Part shown: positions 38,106 to 50,549 of the stretch, one piece after another
Numbering within the stretch: position 1 is the first letter of the stretch
How the letters are laid out: every line of letters starts with the position of its first letter
DNA from: Kwoniella bestiolae CBS 10118
Taxonomy: Eukaryota > Basidiomycota > Tremellomycetes > Tremellales > Cryptococcaceae
NCBI RefSeq assembly: GCF_000512585.2
Contig: NC_089243.1
Coordinates: 806,001 to 870,000, forward strand
Reading direction: 5' to 3'
Length of the DNA: 64,000 bases
Notes under the pieces: generated by a model
Database searches by the model: none
The model's input: only the letters and a program-made list of their open reading frames with translations
What the model was told of the DNA's origin: nothing
Program-made: the position numbers and the translations under genes

Positions 38106-41100
38106 TCATTTGCGCGCTGCTTCTTCGTCGTTAACTTTCCCCTTCTTTTCCTCACCTCTCAGACCATCTATATTCACATCCAAAATTTCATCCTCGTTAA
38201 TCCCCTTCTCAATATGCCCATCTCCATTGGAGTTTTCGACTTGGCTCTCCATCTTCATCTTCTCCTCGGGTACGTCGTGAACCTTGGTGGATCTCGCTTT
38301 CTTGGTCTTTCTCGATTTTGACTTTAACTTCGACCTGGCATCTGTAGATGTAAATTCTTTGAGATCTTCATCTCCCTTCTCAATTTGACCTTGACCTTGC
38401 AAGCCCCATCTGGACTTACCGTTTTCTCTCTCTTTCAGCATCGCTTCGTCGTCCAACCACATCTTCACGTTCTCCTGATTGCACGCCGAGATGGGATCTT
38501 CCTTGTATTGAAGTAAATACGATTGAAGAGATGCCATCGATACTTTCATCTCGGCCTCGCTCTTGTCAGTACCGTCGATATCCATTGAGGGACGGTCAAA
38601 GATATTTCGGACGAACTGATCCGCCATTCCTTCTAATTCATCTTGGTCCTTCACGAACACTGATTTGTACTCCTCATCCAGCCCTTCAGGGGAGGACGAA
38701 GGTTTCTCCTTGATCTCTGAGATCGTACCGTCTTTACCTATGTTCTCGGATGGCTTCTCCTGAATTTGAACTTGGAAATCTTCCAAAGGGTAGAAATGGA
38801 GATACAGTTCCCTTGCTTGTTGGGGGATAGCATGTTTGAACTCCAGCTTGACGTCGAACCTTCCTGCTCTGGATAATGCCGGGTCGAGTCTGTTGGGGTG
38901 ATTACTACATCCCATAGTAATTCAGCGTACGTCTGACAACACTGAAAAAAGGGATACATCCGCAGACATCTGGGATGACTTGTTCGGATTATGTCATACA
39001 TATGACAACGCGCACTCACGTAGTAGCCACCAAGACACACCCCTCCTGACTCGATACCCCATCAATAGCATTCAATAACCCCGACATGGTGACAGTGGAC
39101 GGTGCCAGATCATGTTTTCCTCCTCCTCCTCCTCCTCCTCCTCCTACCATCGCGGTCTGCGGCTCGACATCGGGCTCGTATGACTCTTCTTCGACTGGAT
39201 CGTCCCCTTCGTCGTCAACCTCGGAGGATTGGATATGATTATGACGCCCTTTCGGGAAGATGCAATCGCTAGTGGGGGATAACAGTCAGTCGGAGGTATC
39301 CCTGAGATGCGAGATCATGATAAATCCAGCTCGGGATTGAGGGCGGCTCGAGAATGAGAAAGCACTTACATGTCTTCAATCAGGATGACACTCTTCGATG
39401 GGCAGTCTCTGAACAATTTGGCAAGTTTCGCGTCGTCCATTCTGTCGGATAAGAACGGTGAGTACGATGTCAGCTATCTCGTGGAAGCTACAGCCCAGTC
39501 GGATGAGAGGGACCAAGAAACACTTACCCCCGTTGAGCAGGATTGATCACGTAGATGTTTAGATCCAGCTTACTTGCTATAGCGGTGACTATTCAAGCAA
39601 TCAAACCCAAATTAAAAAAGTTCAGTTTCTCGAGTCCCATGAACCGAAAGCAGGCCCGCTCACCCAAAGTCGTCTTTCCAGAACCTGGAGAACCATGTAA
39701 CAAGTACCCCCGTCTATGCGGGATACCTACATTAGCACCCATATCAAGATTAGCCATTGTCCCCGCAAGTCAAGTCGATTCGCCTGATCAGTGATGTGGA
39801 CCCACCTCTGGAAGCATACCATCTCGTTTCTTTATCGCTCAAGAACCGCTCCACGTCCTTCAACAGCTTTTCTTTCATGTTGCCGGGTAAGATGACTGAG
39901 GACCATGGTCGGGCTGGACGGGAGACGGGGTTTTGCCATGAGGGGTTGATTCGTCTGAAACCAGTATCCAACAATCAAGCATTAGCTCACACGTGATTAT
40001 CTCTGAATTCGCGGAGGTTCAGTGATGATTGAGGTGCGTATCAGATTGGGCCATACGTCATAGTTTACAAATTTTGGATGGCGAGACCAGGTCAACTCAC
40101 TTGGCATGGAAGATCAGTAATTCCCTTTCTTCCTTTGCGAAGAACGAATCTCTAGCTGCGATCAGGAATTCGCGAAGCACGTGCGGACGGAAAGCGATTG
40201 TTCTGAGGGTACGTCACCGATGAATATCAGGTTCTCATGACTCAAAAGTAAGCCGAAAGGAGAAGGGGATGAAGACTGAAGGAACGAAGGGTGCTTGTGC
40301 TAAAGTATGAGTGAATGAACTCACTGTATTCTGAAATGTTCCAGCGATCTTGCACCTGCAAACCCATTAATCCGCCTCGTCACCCAAAGGTAATTCCCAT
40401 TATGTCTAATCCGGATCGGATGTACTAATCAGTCATATCAGCATGGTCTCACCAATCAATCAGAAGCAGAGGGTACAACACCTTGTATTGTATTCCTGCG
40501 AGTCCAACTCACCATAAGTAGGCATAACCTGTCCTATAACTTCCCTCTTTGCCCAACTGGAATTATGTATCCCAACCCGTGCCGCCCCGCCATTCTCACT
40601 CGTGTTAGGTCCCGAGGAAGTTGAGACGAGGGCCGACTTGTTTCGTTTCTTGAGAGACTTGGAATCGATAGTGGAAAGTTGGAAATCGTGGATCTGCGAT
40701 TGCGCGTAGGAGTCTTGGGCGATCCACGAGGTTATCCAGTTGTAGGATGGGTCGGCGTATGAGATGTAAGCTGTTGGGAAGAGGACTGTGCTTTGGGGGG
40801 TAGTACAGTATTGGCGAATGTGCGTTACAAAAAACAGAAAGAAATATGGTATGGTGTAGGTGTGAAGGGGCCAATGGAGTAGGAGTCAGGCATAGAAAGA
40901 AGATGTGGGTATAGCTTACTTTGAGTTAATCGTGCACTGACATACCTGAACGCTTTCCTAGCTACGGCAAAGGCCATTCCAAAGACTATAGCTCTCACCG
41001 CCATAGGCAGGAAGGTCTCGACGTTGTGTCCTTTCGAGAGCGTGTAGAGGAGTCGTTGAGGTAATGCGAGGAGATCGTCGCTGTAGCTCAGTGCATGGAG

Positions 41101-41112
41101 GTAAGCTGACAT
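38106..41112 (-). CDS. Bcs1-like AAA ATPase with long C-terminal tail
   Basis: Bcs1 is an inner mitochondrial membrane AAA protein that translocates the Rieske protein; fungi also carry paralogues. Ten exons (40946-41112, 40513-40790, 40325-40355, 40101-40202, 39806-39954, 39664-39726, 39528-39588, 39370-39441, 39020-39268, 38106-38904) give 656 residues. A single N-terminal membrane segment at about 37-52 precedes the Bcs1-N region (DPSYNWITSWIAQDS). The AAA core has Walker A GSPGSGKTT (254-262), Walker B VILIEDID (302-309), VTMSGLLNAIDGV, NHPNRLDPALSRAGRFD and, before Walker B, NPAQRGMDDAKLAKLF. Unusual are an acidic plus Gly9 insertion after Walker B and a charged tail of about 190 residues. 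Authentic BCS1 is near 450-480 residues, so this is likely a paralogue. Confidence 0.92.
39118..39146. repeat. Trinucleotide tract (TCC)n encoding polyglycine
   Basis: An uninterrupted TCC tract on the plus strand, read as nine GGA glycine codons in the Bcs1-like protein. Length polymorphism is likely. Confidence 0.9.
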
Positions 41113-41490
41113 CTTTGTTATTGATTTGGAGATGAGATATCAGTGATAGTACGGTGAAGACGAATAGTGACAAATTAGATTAATATAATATGAAGGTATA
41201 AGTAGATATCCTAGAGTTGAAGTCAGTAGTGAGGATGAAGCATGTTAACGTCGTGTTAGTGTAATCATATCGAGTCACCCATCAAAGGATAAGAGCGGGT
41301 TGACAATATCACACGTATACACACGTCACTCAAAGACACATACACACCTTTGATCCTATCCTTCCTTTCATACTCCATCTTCCCATTGGAGCTCAAGCTA
41401 CGAAGAAGCCAGTTTGGCCAGACAATGCATGTTATTCATTTACTTACTTCTGACAATCTCTCCGAATTCGTTCAGACTAGTTATTCCAGC
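41113..41490. other. Upstream region of the Bcs1-like gene and 3' end of the lactonase-like gene
   Basis: 378 bp between two minus-strand genes. No separate feature recognised. Confidence 0.5.
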
Positions 41491-42962
41491 TTACAAGAAA
41501 GTCAGATCCGTAATATTATCAACCCCCTCTTCAATCTTTCCAGCCAACTTCAATTCCCTCCCACTATCCCCAATCCTAAACACCTCCAATCCCCCCTTCT
41601 TCCTTCCAGCAGTAACAAGGTACTTCCCATCAGCACTAATACTCATTCCTCTAAGATTATCCAAATCTGTCCTAAAGGACTTGACACTCTTCAACTCATC
41701 TCCACTCTCGTTCAACTCGATTATCGCGATGGAATCGCCCTTCGAATCTTCATGAGTGGAGAATTCTCCTTTTGATTTTTCATTAAGTGACATTTCCAGC
41801 CTGTTGGATGCGTAGAGTATGTTGGGGTATGCGGGGTTGAGGATTAGTTCAGCGGCGTTCATGAATTTGTGGGCTTCCTTGGGGACCGAGGGTGGGATGA
41901 TGTTGACTTTGAAGTCCGGTTTGGGGATTATGGGGTAGGTGGGACTTTCGAGTGAGAAGACGAGGACGTCGGAAGTGAGCTCGGTGAGGACGTAGAGGTG
42001 TTTTCCTGTTTCACGTGGGATCAGCTTTGTACTATGTGATCTTCCTTACTTCATATTTGAGATCGAGTACATATAATGATTCCAGACCATAAAGGGTGAA
42101 GGAATAAGATATGGTTTTCACAAATCAGACAAAAGCAACTCACCATCCTTACTGAAAGTCGCATGTCGAGGTCCCGTCCCCGGAGGAGCCTGCAACCAAC
42201 CCTTAATCTCTAGCGTATTAACCCCTTTCTTCTCCACCACCCAGATCCGGTCGTTACCCAGATCACAGACGTACAAGCTCCCGTCGTCGCCCTCGATGAC
42301 CTGGTGGGCGTGGGGGGTATCTTGTCGTTCGGGGTCGGGTGCGGATCCGTCTTTGTACAGGTGCTCGAACTGGAGGAGGTCGGAGGGGTTGTCGGAGAGT
42401 GTTCCGTCTGGGTTGAATGGGAAGAAGATCATTGAGCCGCCCATGTACTATATGTGTGCATTTAGAGTCAGCAGCATCTTTCTGAGTGAGAGATCACATG
42501 AGAAGATCGTAATCATATGCAGTAGGAGGAAGTGAGAAGTGAGAGGAGTGACACGTACGTTGACAACTGCCAACCCCGAACCATCTCTCATAACGTGGAC
42601 TATAATCATCAATCAAACCCATCATCAGTCCCTGTCACTCCTCCTGAAGGTAAGAAAGTGTACACGTTCACACTTGATAACTCACTATGAGCCGGTCCAC
42701 CATGCGTCTCCTTCTGACTGGTAATCTCAATCGTATCATCCTTCAATTGAAGACTGACCGCTAAACCCTTCTCAGTCTCCGAGATGGAATAGAGCGTCCT
42801 ACTGGCTTGTAGGGGGTTATGTTGCTCAGAGGCAGGCTCAATCCACGAGGCCTTCTCGGGTGCTTTGCTGTCCGAGATGATCTTGAGTTTGGCGGTGGAG
42901 GGATCGAAGGAGAGGAGGGTATAGGTTGGTCGATAGCCGCTTACTAGGATTGTGTATGACAT
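41491..42962 (-). CDS. Lactonase-fold (seven-bladed propeller) protein, 6-phosphogluconolactonase-like
   Basis: Four exons (42686-42962, 42559-42599, 42144-42447, 41491-42005) give 378 residues. The sequence follows the Lactonase PF10282 pattern of propeller blades: VSGYRPTYTLLSFDPS at the start, SRTLYSISE, a blade with GSMIFFPFNPDG, the substrate-site-like PHAHQV, then DLGNDRIWV, GTGPRHATFSKDGKHLYVLTEL, and a last blade with NLRGMSISADGKYLVTAGR and GLEVFRI. The bacterial relative opens 6-phosphogluconolactone and fungal relatives act on cyclic acyl compounds, so the real substrate here is open. No signal peptide. A TATA-like TATATATC lies about 55 bp upstream of the start. Confidence 0.9.
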
Positions 42963-45900
42963 TTTGAATGTGTATGTTGCTTGAGGATGAGGTATCAGGA
43001 GATCAGTAGATGATATATAGGTTGTAGTCAGGTTTACATCTTCAGTGGTGTATGACGGTGTGAGTATAGAGAGTAAGGCAAGTAGCCCGATAAACCGGGT
43101 TAGACATCACCGGTGACATCACACTCACTGTGCCACAAGTCAATGAAAATGCCACGTCAAGCCGGATGATACAGCCGCAAACCTAATTCACCCGTTCTGT
43201 TGATACTGTATCTTCCCAGATGGAATCGATGGGATCTTGTGTGTGCAGAACCATGCCGAGGCTAACATAGTCGATGTTAGAGGCCTTAGTATTGACATAT
43301 ACAAGTACGGATCATCGAGTCAAAATGGATGAGATGACCATCAGAGGCGCATCGGCATTTCGATGTGAATGTATTGTATAGGCTATACCATCACACCATC
43401 GGCGCAATTGTAAATCTCACTACAGAAGTACCAAACAGCGTACACCCTCTTTACACCTCGCGTCCCCCATGCACACGGTCAATAACTTCAGCCCAGATCT
43501 ACGTCGATCTCACCAAGATCCCATCGAGGCAACCTTTGAGCGGGATCAAAACTTGGTACATCCGCATGCTGGTCAGATTTCTGCTTCCGTTTTCGACCTT
43601 AGATCAAATGACCATTCACCGCTAGACTACAGCAAATAAACACCCCAGCTTGCGGTAAATCAAAGCACCATTCGTTTCGACGTTCTGTCTTGAGATCGCT
43701 GTTTGCCCTGTTCTGTCGAGCTGCAATTTATCCGCACGACGCACACGGATAAATTCAAACCATCACTCATCCGGCGGTTCGGGCTTTGAGCATTCCTTCC
43801 TATCCTCTTAAAATAGATTTTCGCTCCCAAAGGCAAGAGTCGGATGTAAAAAAAAAACAAGCGACAGCGAGGACCATACAGTATCTTCATGGCAAATCCG
43901 TTCTGCCCTTGAAAGCAAACAAAGAAAGAAAATGAGGAGGTATATACGTACGTACGTCGAAAGACGAGGGGCAAGCAAAGATCTTTTGGATCCGGTGCCT
44001 GATCTTCGTCGAACCGTCTGTGGGTCCAGGTTAAGCGGTTCAAGATTTTATCCGTTTCCTCTGCTCACTCGTCACTTCGTATGGTACAGAGGTTGCGCAG
44101 GAAGAGGTGTACTGTGTGAGATATAGTTAGACTTCAAGGATGTTTGTGGGTCGAGTCACCCGAGGGTGAGAAAGAGGCCAAAGACTCCACTCCACGGAGG
44201 GCTGATTAACATGATGTCACTTGTTTCAGGTGGGAGTGCGATCCAATTGAGTTTGGTAGGAAAGGAAATCGCTCATTGGAGTGCATAAGCAACAAATGTA
44301 CAAACCACTCCGATTGGATGCTCGTAGCATCTTCATTACCATGATTGCGTTCTTGCCCAGCACTGGGAAACAGAGCAAAACAAAACGCTTGGGAAGACTT
44401 GGCGAACGATCTACGGGAATCTAATCGCATACCGAAAAGACTGGTAAGGTGACTGCCTGTGTTTGTGTGCGCTTGCCTTGAATTGCGGATGATGTGCTGT
44501 ACTGGTGCTTGTGCTTGTGCTTTGTGCTGTACCTTTTGATAATATGAACGCGCATGTGAATTTCACTTGATGATCCCTATTCCGGTTAGACCAGTTTTCG
44601 ATAATTACCATTCCAAGTAAGATATGGAGAAATAAACTTTAAATTCTAAATTACCGAAAACGAGAGATCTACCGTAAATCACTCTTTGTCCTGTTTGCAC
44701 CTTTCAACTAACTCACCGTCCATCTCATTGGAAAGTGTGTCTTGTTGTTTGCGCCTCTGGGCTCACCACCACCACCATGCGAAAGGAAGTGGTCTTGATG
44801 TTGTATCGCAATTGCCGACCTCCTGGTATGAGAGAAGGGAGCGACGAGACCTCCATGTTGATGATCGTCCATAGCTTAGCTTCCGGGGGAAACAGAGACA
44901 CGTTGACCGGGAATACAAACTTTATTAATTCGTGCTGTCCCATCGACCCTTCCCCCCACCCTGTAGCTTGCAGTTACTATACAGTACAAGCACTTGCATT
45001 AGAAATGCTTGCAAGTTGTGAGTTGTCCGCACCAGAGTCAGGTTATGACTTGTTGAGCAAGTTGGGTATTTATAAACCTGGTAAAAAGGTGATCTCAGGG
45101 ATGAATGCGACACGATCAATTAGCAGTAGTTGCGCTTGTGCTAGTAGTAGATTTAACCAGGTACGGTGTATACAGTGGTAGATTAGAGTGTATACCCCCC
45201 TCCCCCCACTGCCACTTTTTTCCCTCTGATCCCCCTTCCATGTGATTTACTTGATTTTGATTTGATCCCTCTGATATTCCCCGTTGGATGTTATGTGTAT
45301 TGTATTGTTACCCTGAATCAAAATAGTCGACTAGCGTATTTTACAGTTGCCATTAGTACGCTAGTGCCAGGTAGTACATACACACCACCACCATACCATC
45401 ATACTCTACCATACAACCATAGTACCACCATACAACTCATACAACCTCCCACCATACAGATCAACCCCTTCTTTGATCGTGAAATCATCATCCATACCAC
45501 AAACCACACCATATCTTACCATATACATTCATATCATCGCAATCACACGAGGAGACATTTCTGTTGGAACCCACCTACACTCACCAACTGCATGAACACA
45601 GATGGGAAAAGGAAGAAGAACAGCACAAAACAAAGCGCAGACTCAGACTTAGCAAAGGGATTCAATATACAATATACCTCGTACTCGTCATAATCCTCAA
45701 GTCAAACGACCAATTGGACACAACTCATCCATCTCTCAATACCGCACATACATCCATTAGCACTCTTGTAGCAGGGGTCACGTCAAGAAATCTGTTTATC
45801 CGCAAAATCACTTTCAGTGTGCAAGATAAATATCAGTCGTGAAGATTTTCAAACCCAGAACACACAAAGATAGATGACTTCTGGATAACAACGAAACAGT

Positions 45901-46041
45901 ATACCCAAGTGCCAGGCGTGTCATTCGCTCCGTCTACCTCATCGACAACACGAGAGTGTGGGGCTGTCACTACCCAACTGTTCAAAGTAGATTTCGCAGA
46001 AAAGGAAACAATCGAACGGAACTCAATTATTCATTCTGACA
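42963..46041. other. Long divergent intergenic region
   Basis: About 3.1 kb with no gene I can support. Left end: minus-strand TATA-like element at 43011-43020. Middle: AT-rich, with scattered short open frames at 43365-44126 and 44735-45181 that lack domains. Right 800 bp: rich in ACCATAC/CATAC words and likely promoter plus leader of the gene at 46042. Confidence 0.4.
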
Positions 46042-49000
46042 ATGGGCTCGACCCGGTCAGTCGATAACAATCCTACTTTCCCTCCATCATCCATACCTAT
46101 CCCTCGCTCCTCGACGTGGATGAATAAAATGGGACCCAATGCTGTAGCTGGACCCAGCTCGGAAGGTGCATTACCTCGAAAGCCAACTGGAGGAACGACG
46201 TACGTTGATTTTTATCCTAATCTCTCTCTCTTTCTTCACATTCTGCACCATCGAGGCATGGACACTGACCTATTCTATCCATTCATATATGCAGACCATC
46301 GCCTCCCAAGTCGCCTTCATCCGCTCCTCCTACTCCGTCAGTGATCGCCGTGACCCATCCCTCGCAATTCATACATACCCACCATCCTCGACGCGGCTCT
46401 CTAACTCCCTTAGGCTTAAACCTTATATCCCCTGTTCCACCCCATGTCAATCGCGATGGCAATGGTTCTCAGCCCATCACCTCTCGCAGTGTAGGATTTC
46501 AGCAACCGTGGCCCAACGCTGAGAATGCCCCGTTCATTGCGGGAGGAGGTTCTTTGCTTGGTCAACGACGTGGTTCCGCAGCTAGTACGACATCCACCCT
46601 TACGCAATCCCGACCACCTCAGCAACCTGTCCATTCGTTCTATCCCCCTGACTGGAACCCCGGACGTCGACGATCTTCCCTCACCCCCTCAGGTCCGACC
46701 CTCGCTGCTCCCTCGCCAACTCGCACGCATATCAGTGGGAAGTCATCAAGACCAGTAAGCAGCGATGGTAGCAACGGCAGCAACAGCACACCTTCTGTCC
46801 GCTCTCGACATCGAGCACTGGGAACAGAGTCCATCGCACCTGATTCGTCCACACCATCACCATTCTCTGGTGCCCCTTCAGATATGTATGTGCGAAGAGG
46901 AAGTCTACCTCATCTGGGATATGGTGGATGGGCAGGACCAGGGCACAGAACTTGGAATCCCGTCTTACCTCCTCCAAGAGGGAGTGTGGGCGAAAATGGT
47001 TTCGAAGAAGTTCAATTACCCAACGAAGGGTTCAAGTTCGGTTCAGTCAGCGGTCATGCAAGTGGAAGTGGAAGCGGAGGTGGAAGTGGTACTTCCCCTG
47101 CAACAGCTGCACTTCGAGCGGTGGATCTGTCACCCAACAGCGGTAGAAGAGCTTCGATCAGGAAGAGAGACGAGATGGACGTATTTGAGCAGGCCGAAGA
47201 AGCCGAGGCCGAACGACAAAGAAGAGCTTTCTTGGCTGCGACGTATGGAGATGATGGGAAGAGAGCCAGAGAAAGATTAAGTATCGGTGCTCAAGGCGGT
47301 CAAGGTCCTCCTGGTACCCCTGCTGCTGCTGGTGGACTTCGAAGACAGAGTTTGCTGTTGTGGGAAAGAATGGGAATGGCGAAACAATCAAGTGATAGTG
47401 AAACGGCACCGAGTTCTGCCCCGCCTGTTCCTTCAAGCTTGTTCCCTTCCAATGGAATATTAGGAGAAGGCGATCTAGCCCAGCGTCGTGGTAGTCTACC
47501 GATTGCTATCCCTGGTGGTGGACTAGGTAGAACCCCATCTAGGCGTTCTGCTATGGAACACAAGAAAGATTCTCCTTCGGTCGGTATCAACACGACTACG
47601 AATATGACCACAGAAGAGGAGGATGATGATGTGGATGAACGAATGGAGGAAGATGAGGATGAAGACGAGTTGCGTGATCTCAGCGAGGAAGGACAAGTGA
47701 GTCTTGTTTTGTCATTATATATCGTCAGATCATAGCTTACGATCATTCTTCTCAGAATTCGAACGGGCCATTAAGACCTCTACCCCCCTTGCTACCGTTA
47801 TCTGATCCTGGCCCTCGCCTCCTACCTTCTACCCTGGCGCTGCATCGAGCGAATCATTTATTGCAATCTCGCAACTTGCAATCCGATCCTTTGCCGCATC
47901 CACTTCCACCCTCTCTCCATCCACCCGCTCCAGTCGACGTGTCAGAGTTCGACATCGATTTCATCCTCGCTGGTTCTCAAGCCCAATTAGGTGGCCAAGC
48001 GAAGAAGAAGAATACTCCAGTCGATATACTACGCACTACCAGCTCGCCCGATTACCCCCATACGCCTGTTCTCAAGCTGGGTGGTGATGACGAAGATACC
48101 TTTGCCAAGTTCGTAGGCGAATTCGACGACGAATACGGAGGGAGAAGAGGAGAGTGGACATTCAGAGCTTGTGCGGCTCATCACCCTGGTTCCCTATCAC
48201 CCCGAGATCCCCTCGACACTTCCTCGGGACAGGGTCCCAAGGCTGAATGGGAATCTACTGGAGCAGGTAAATACGAACTATTCCCCAACGGTGAAGTGAA
48301 ATCGACTGTAACTGGGCGTTCTTGGCGAGTTTATCGATTAGGTAACAGAGAATACGAACTTGAGGAGGTGAAATCGGTTTCCAGCCTCAACTCTGAACGC
48401 AGCGCTGCTGTATCCCCTGCTGGGTCTCATCTCGGTGGCGAACGTTATACCTTGGCTGGAAAGAATGTTCATCGGGACCAAGGTGGTGTCAAACTCCCCC
48501 ACTTAAATACAAGCCTTCTCATGCGACCTCAGCAACCACAAAGCTCTGCAACCGGTAGATCGAACGCGACGCTCCATTCCTCGAGTTCATATACCTCTTC
48601 CCCCGTGACGGAACGAAAGGATAGGATGGATAGCGAAGCCTCAACCATGACGATGACTCCTGCTCTGTCACAAAGTACCCCATTGAGTACGATGGCTGCG
48701 CTTGTGACCAAGAAGAAGAAACATACTGCGGAAGAAGAACAGCACCAGCAACAAAGAGGATCTGTATCCAGCAAAGAGGACAAACAAAAATCCAAAGGAT
48801 TGAACAGAGTCAGAAGCAAAGAAGGTGATTACGATGCCAAGAAGGATAAATCCCTTGGCGGAGTGTTCAAAAGAGCGTTGAAGCATTCTGGACTAGGTGG
48901 AGGATCGTCTTCTTCAGATGAGAAGAAGGTGCAACGAGAAGAGAGGGAGCGAGAAAGGGCTCAAGCAAATTCCTGGGCTGGTCAGTCGAGTCACAATCCT

Positions 49001-50224
49001 CACAATTCATGGTTTAGCGGAAGTACAAAGGGACCTGACGGTTTACCTTATAAAGGCCAACTTCACCATCAACCTCCACCTGAGAATCGGTCTAGGATGA
49101 CTTCCACTTCCACCCAGACCGCTTCAAGTCACAGTGCAACTAGCTCGAGCGACAGTGGACCTTGGTCGTCTGGTGAACAACCTCGAAAGGCCGCTTCATC
49201 CACTACGAGCGGGGAAGATGTTCTCATGTCTGAAACTCATCTACCGAAATTGAGAGAAGGAAAAGCATGGAACGGTGTACCTGCCGAGGCGGTGGCTATG
49301 ATCATTCCTTTGGAAGAGATGTCGTCCACTCGACCACCTTTGACCAATACCCAGCAACCCACTTCACACCCATTCTTCCTTGAGGGGTCAAAACAGGCTC
49401 TGCTAGTTTGGTATGTACCCTTCAACGCTGAACATGACGAGTACGATCAACAAAGACCCTCTACGGCATCTTCCAAAGCCTCCATACCAGCCTCGGACCA
49501 GCCTTCCTCTTCATCCCAATCGTCAGCTTTCACTCCTGGCACCACCCCTGGTTCAGCTCCTGTCGGATCATTACCAAAATTCCAAAAGCTACTAAGGAGA
49601 AGAGCAAGTAAAGAGAACAACTCGATGAAGAGGGACTCGAACACTCCACACGGTCATGCCATCGCACCCCAACTTGGTTCGTCGCCTATCACCATCAAAG
49701 GCCAGGCTATGAACGCTTCCAGAATGAACGGTGAATTGTCGTTACCACCTCTACCATTCCGATCCTTCAGAGTGGTAGCTAGAGTCATCGATGTTCAAGA
49801 TCTGAAATCGGAGAATGAATCTACACCTGTTTCAAATCAAGATCAAATTGCAAATGGTGTTAAAACATCTCCTTTCGATAAGAACCAGAACGTATTTGCC
49901 TCGTCAAGTTCCACGGCATTAGATCCCAAGGTTGAGGACCCCATCAATGAGATCTCACCTTTCTCAGACGACGCCAAGACAGTCCAAGTGTCCAAAACTG
50001 GTAAATCCATGCCTACGGTCATAGCGGTGTGTCACTCCAGATCACAGGGTGTGGAATTCGTCTTGGAGGGGTTGGATAGATTGGGTTTATGTATAGGTGA
50101 ATCGGCGTGGGGACCGACGGGGTATGAGGAATGGCGAGGAACAGGGTTGAGCGAGAAGGGTAGGGAATTGCTGGATATTCTCTGGGCGGGGTGTACGGGT
50201 GTGATGGGTTTGAGTGCGTTGTGA
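46042..50224 (+). CDS. Large disordered protein of unknown function, 1342 residues
   Basis: Three exons (46042-46199, 46295-47696, 47756-50224), in phase. I do not recognise the family. Most of the chain is Ser/Pro/Gly/Arg-rich and disordered, with several basic-Ser phosphosite-like repeats (RRGS, RRSS, RRAS at intervals), a Ser/Gly repeat, and an acidic stretch before the second intron. Two segments look folded: about residues 570-690, with SEFDIDFILAGSQAQLGG, FAKFVGEFDDEYGGRRGEWTF and SWRVYRLGNREYELEEV; and the C-terminal 170 residues, with FRSFRVVARVIDVQDL and VIAVCHSRSQGVEFVLEGL. A short WYVPF segment and the RRxS spacing are compatible with a kinase-regulated scaffold, which is inference only. 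No membrane segment or signal peptide. Confidence 0.85.
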
Positions 50225-50549
50225 GGCTGATAAGTTGATTACACTATCTCGGGCCTGGTAGTATTATGTTGTATATTTTCTTCACTGTTCAGTTCAATCC
50301 ATATCATATATCTTTTCATTTCATTTCATTTGAGATCAATAATACCTGGCAGATTCCATTTTCCTTTCATAGTATACGAGGTTATATTTTCTATCTTTCT
50401 CATAGGTTACGAAACGCAACAATCAATGCATAGATATTCTGATACAACAATCGCCACTGACAACAATAACAGAGGTCAAGCCGATCCATGTCCAAGACGA
50501 CTCAAACCTGATACTATACAGCATCTACAGTACAGTACTAAAATCAGTA
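50225..50549. other. 3' flanks of two converging genes
   Basis: 325 bp between two stops, AT-rich. No feature recognised. Confidence 0.5.

Noticed and set aside
43365..44126. Cluster of short frames on both strands
   Set aside because: Dispersed, without domain or splice continuity; treated as intergenic.
44735..45181. 148-codon plus-strand frame
   Set aside because: Longest frame in the 3-kb gap, but it begins at GTG, contains no recognisable motif, and shows no flanking promoter or intron pattern.
46765..47280. 171-codon frame inside the 1342-residue gene
   Set aside because: Alternative-frame shadow of the exon at 46295-47696.
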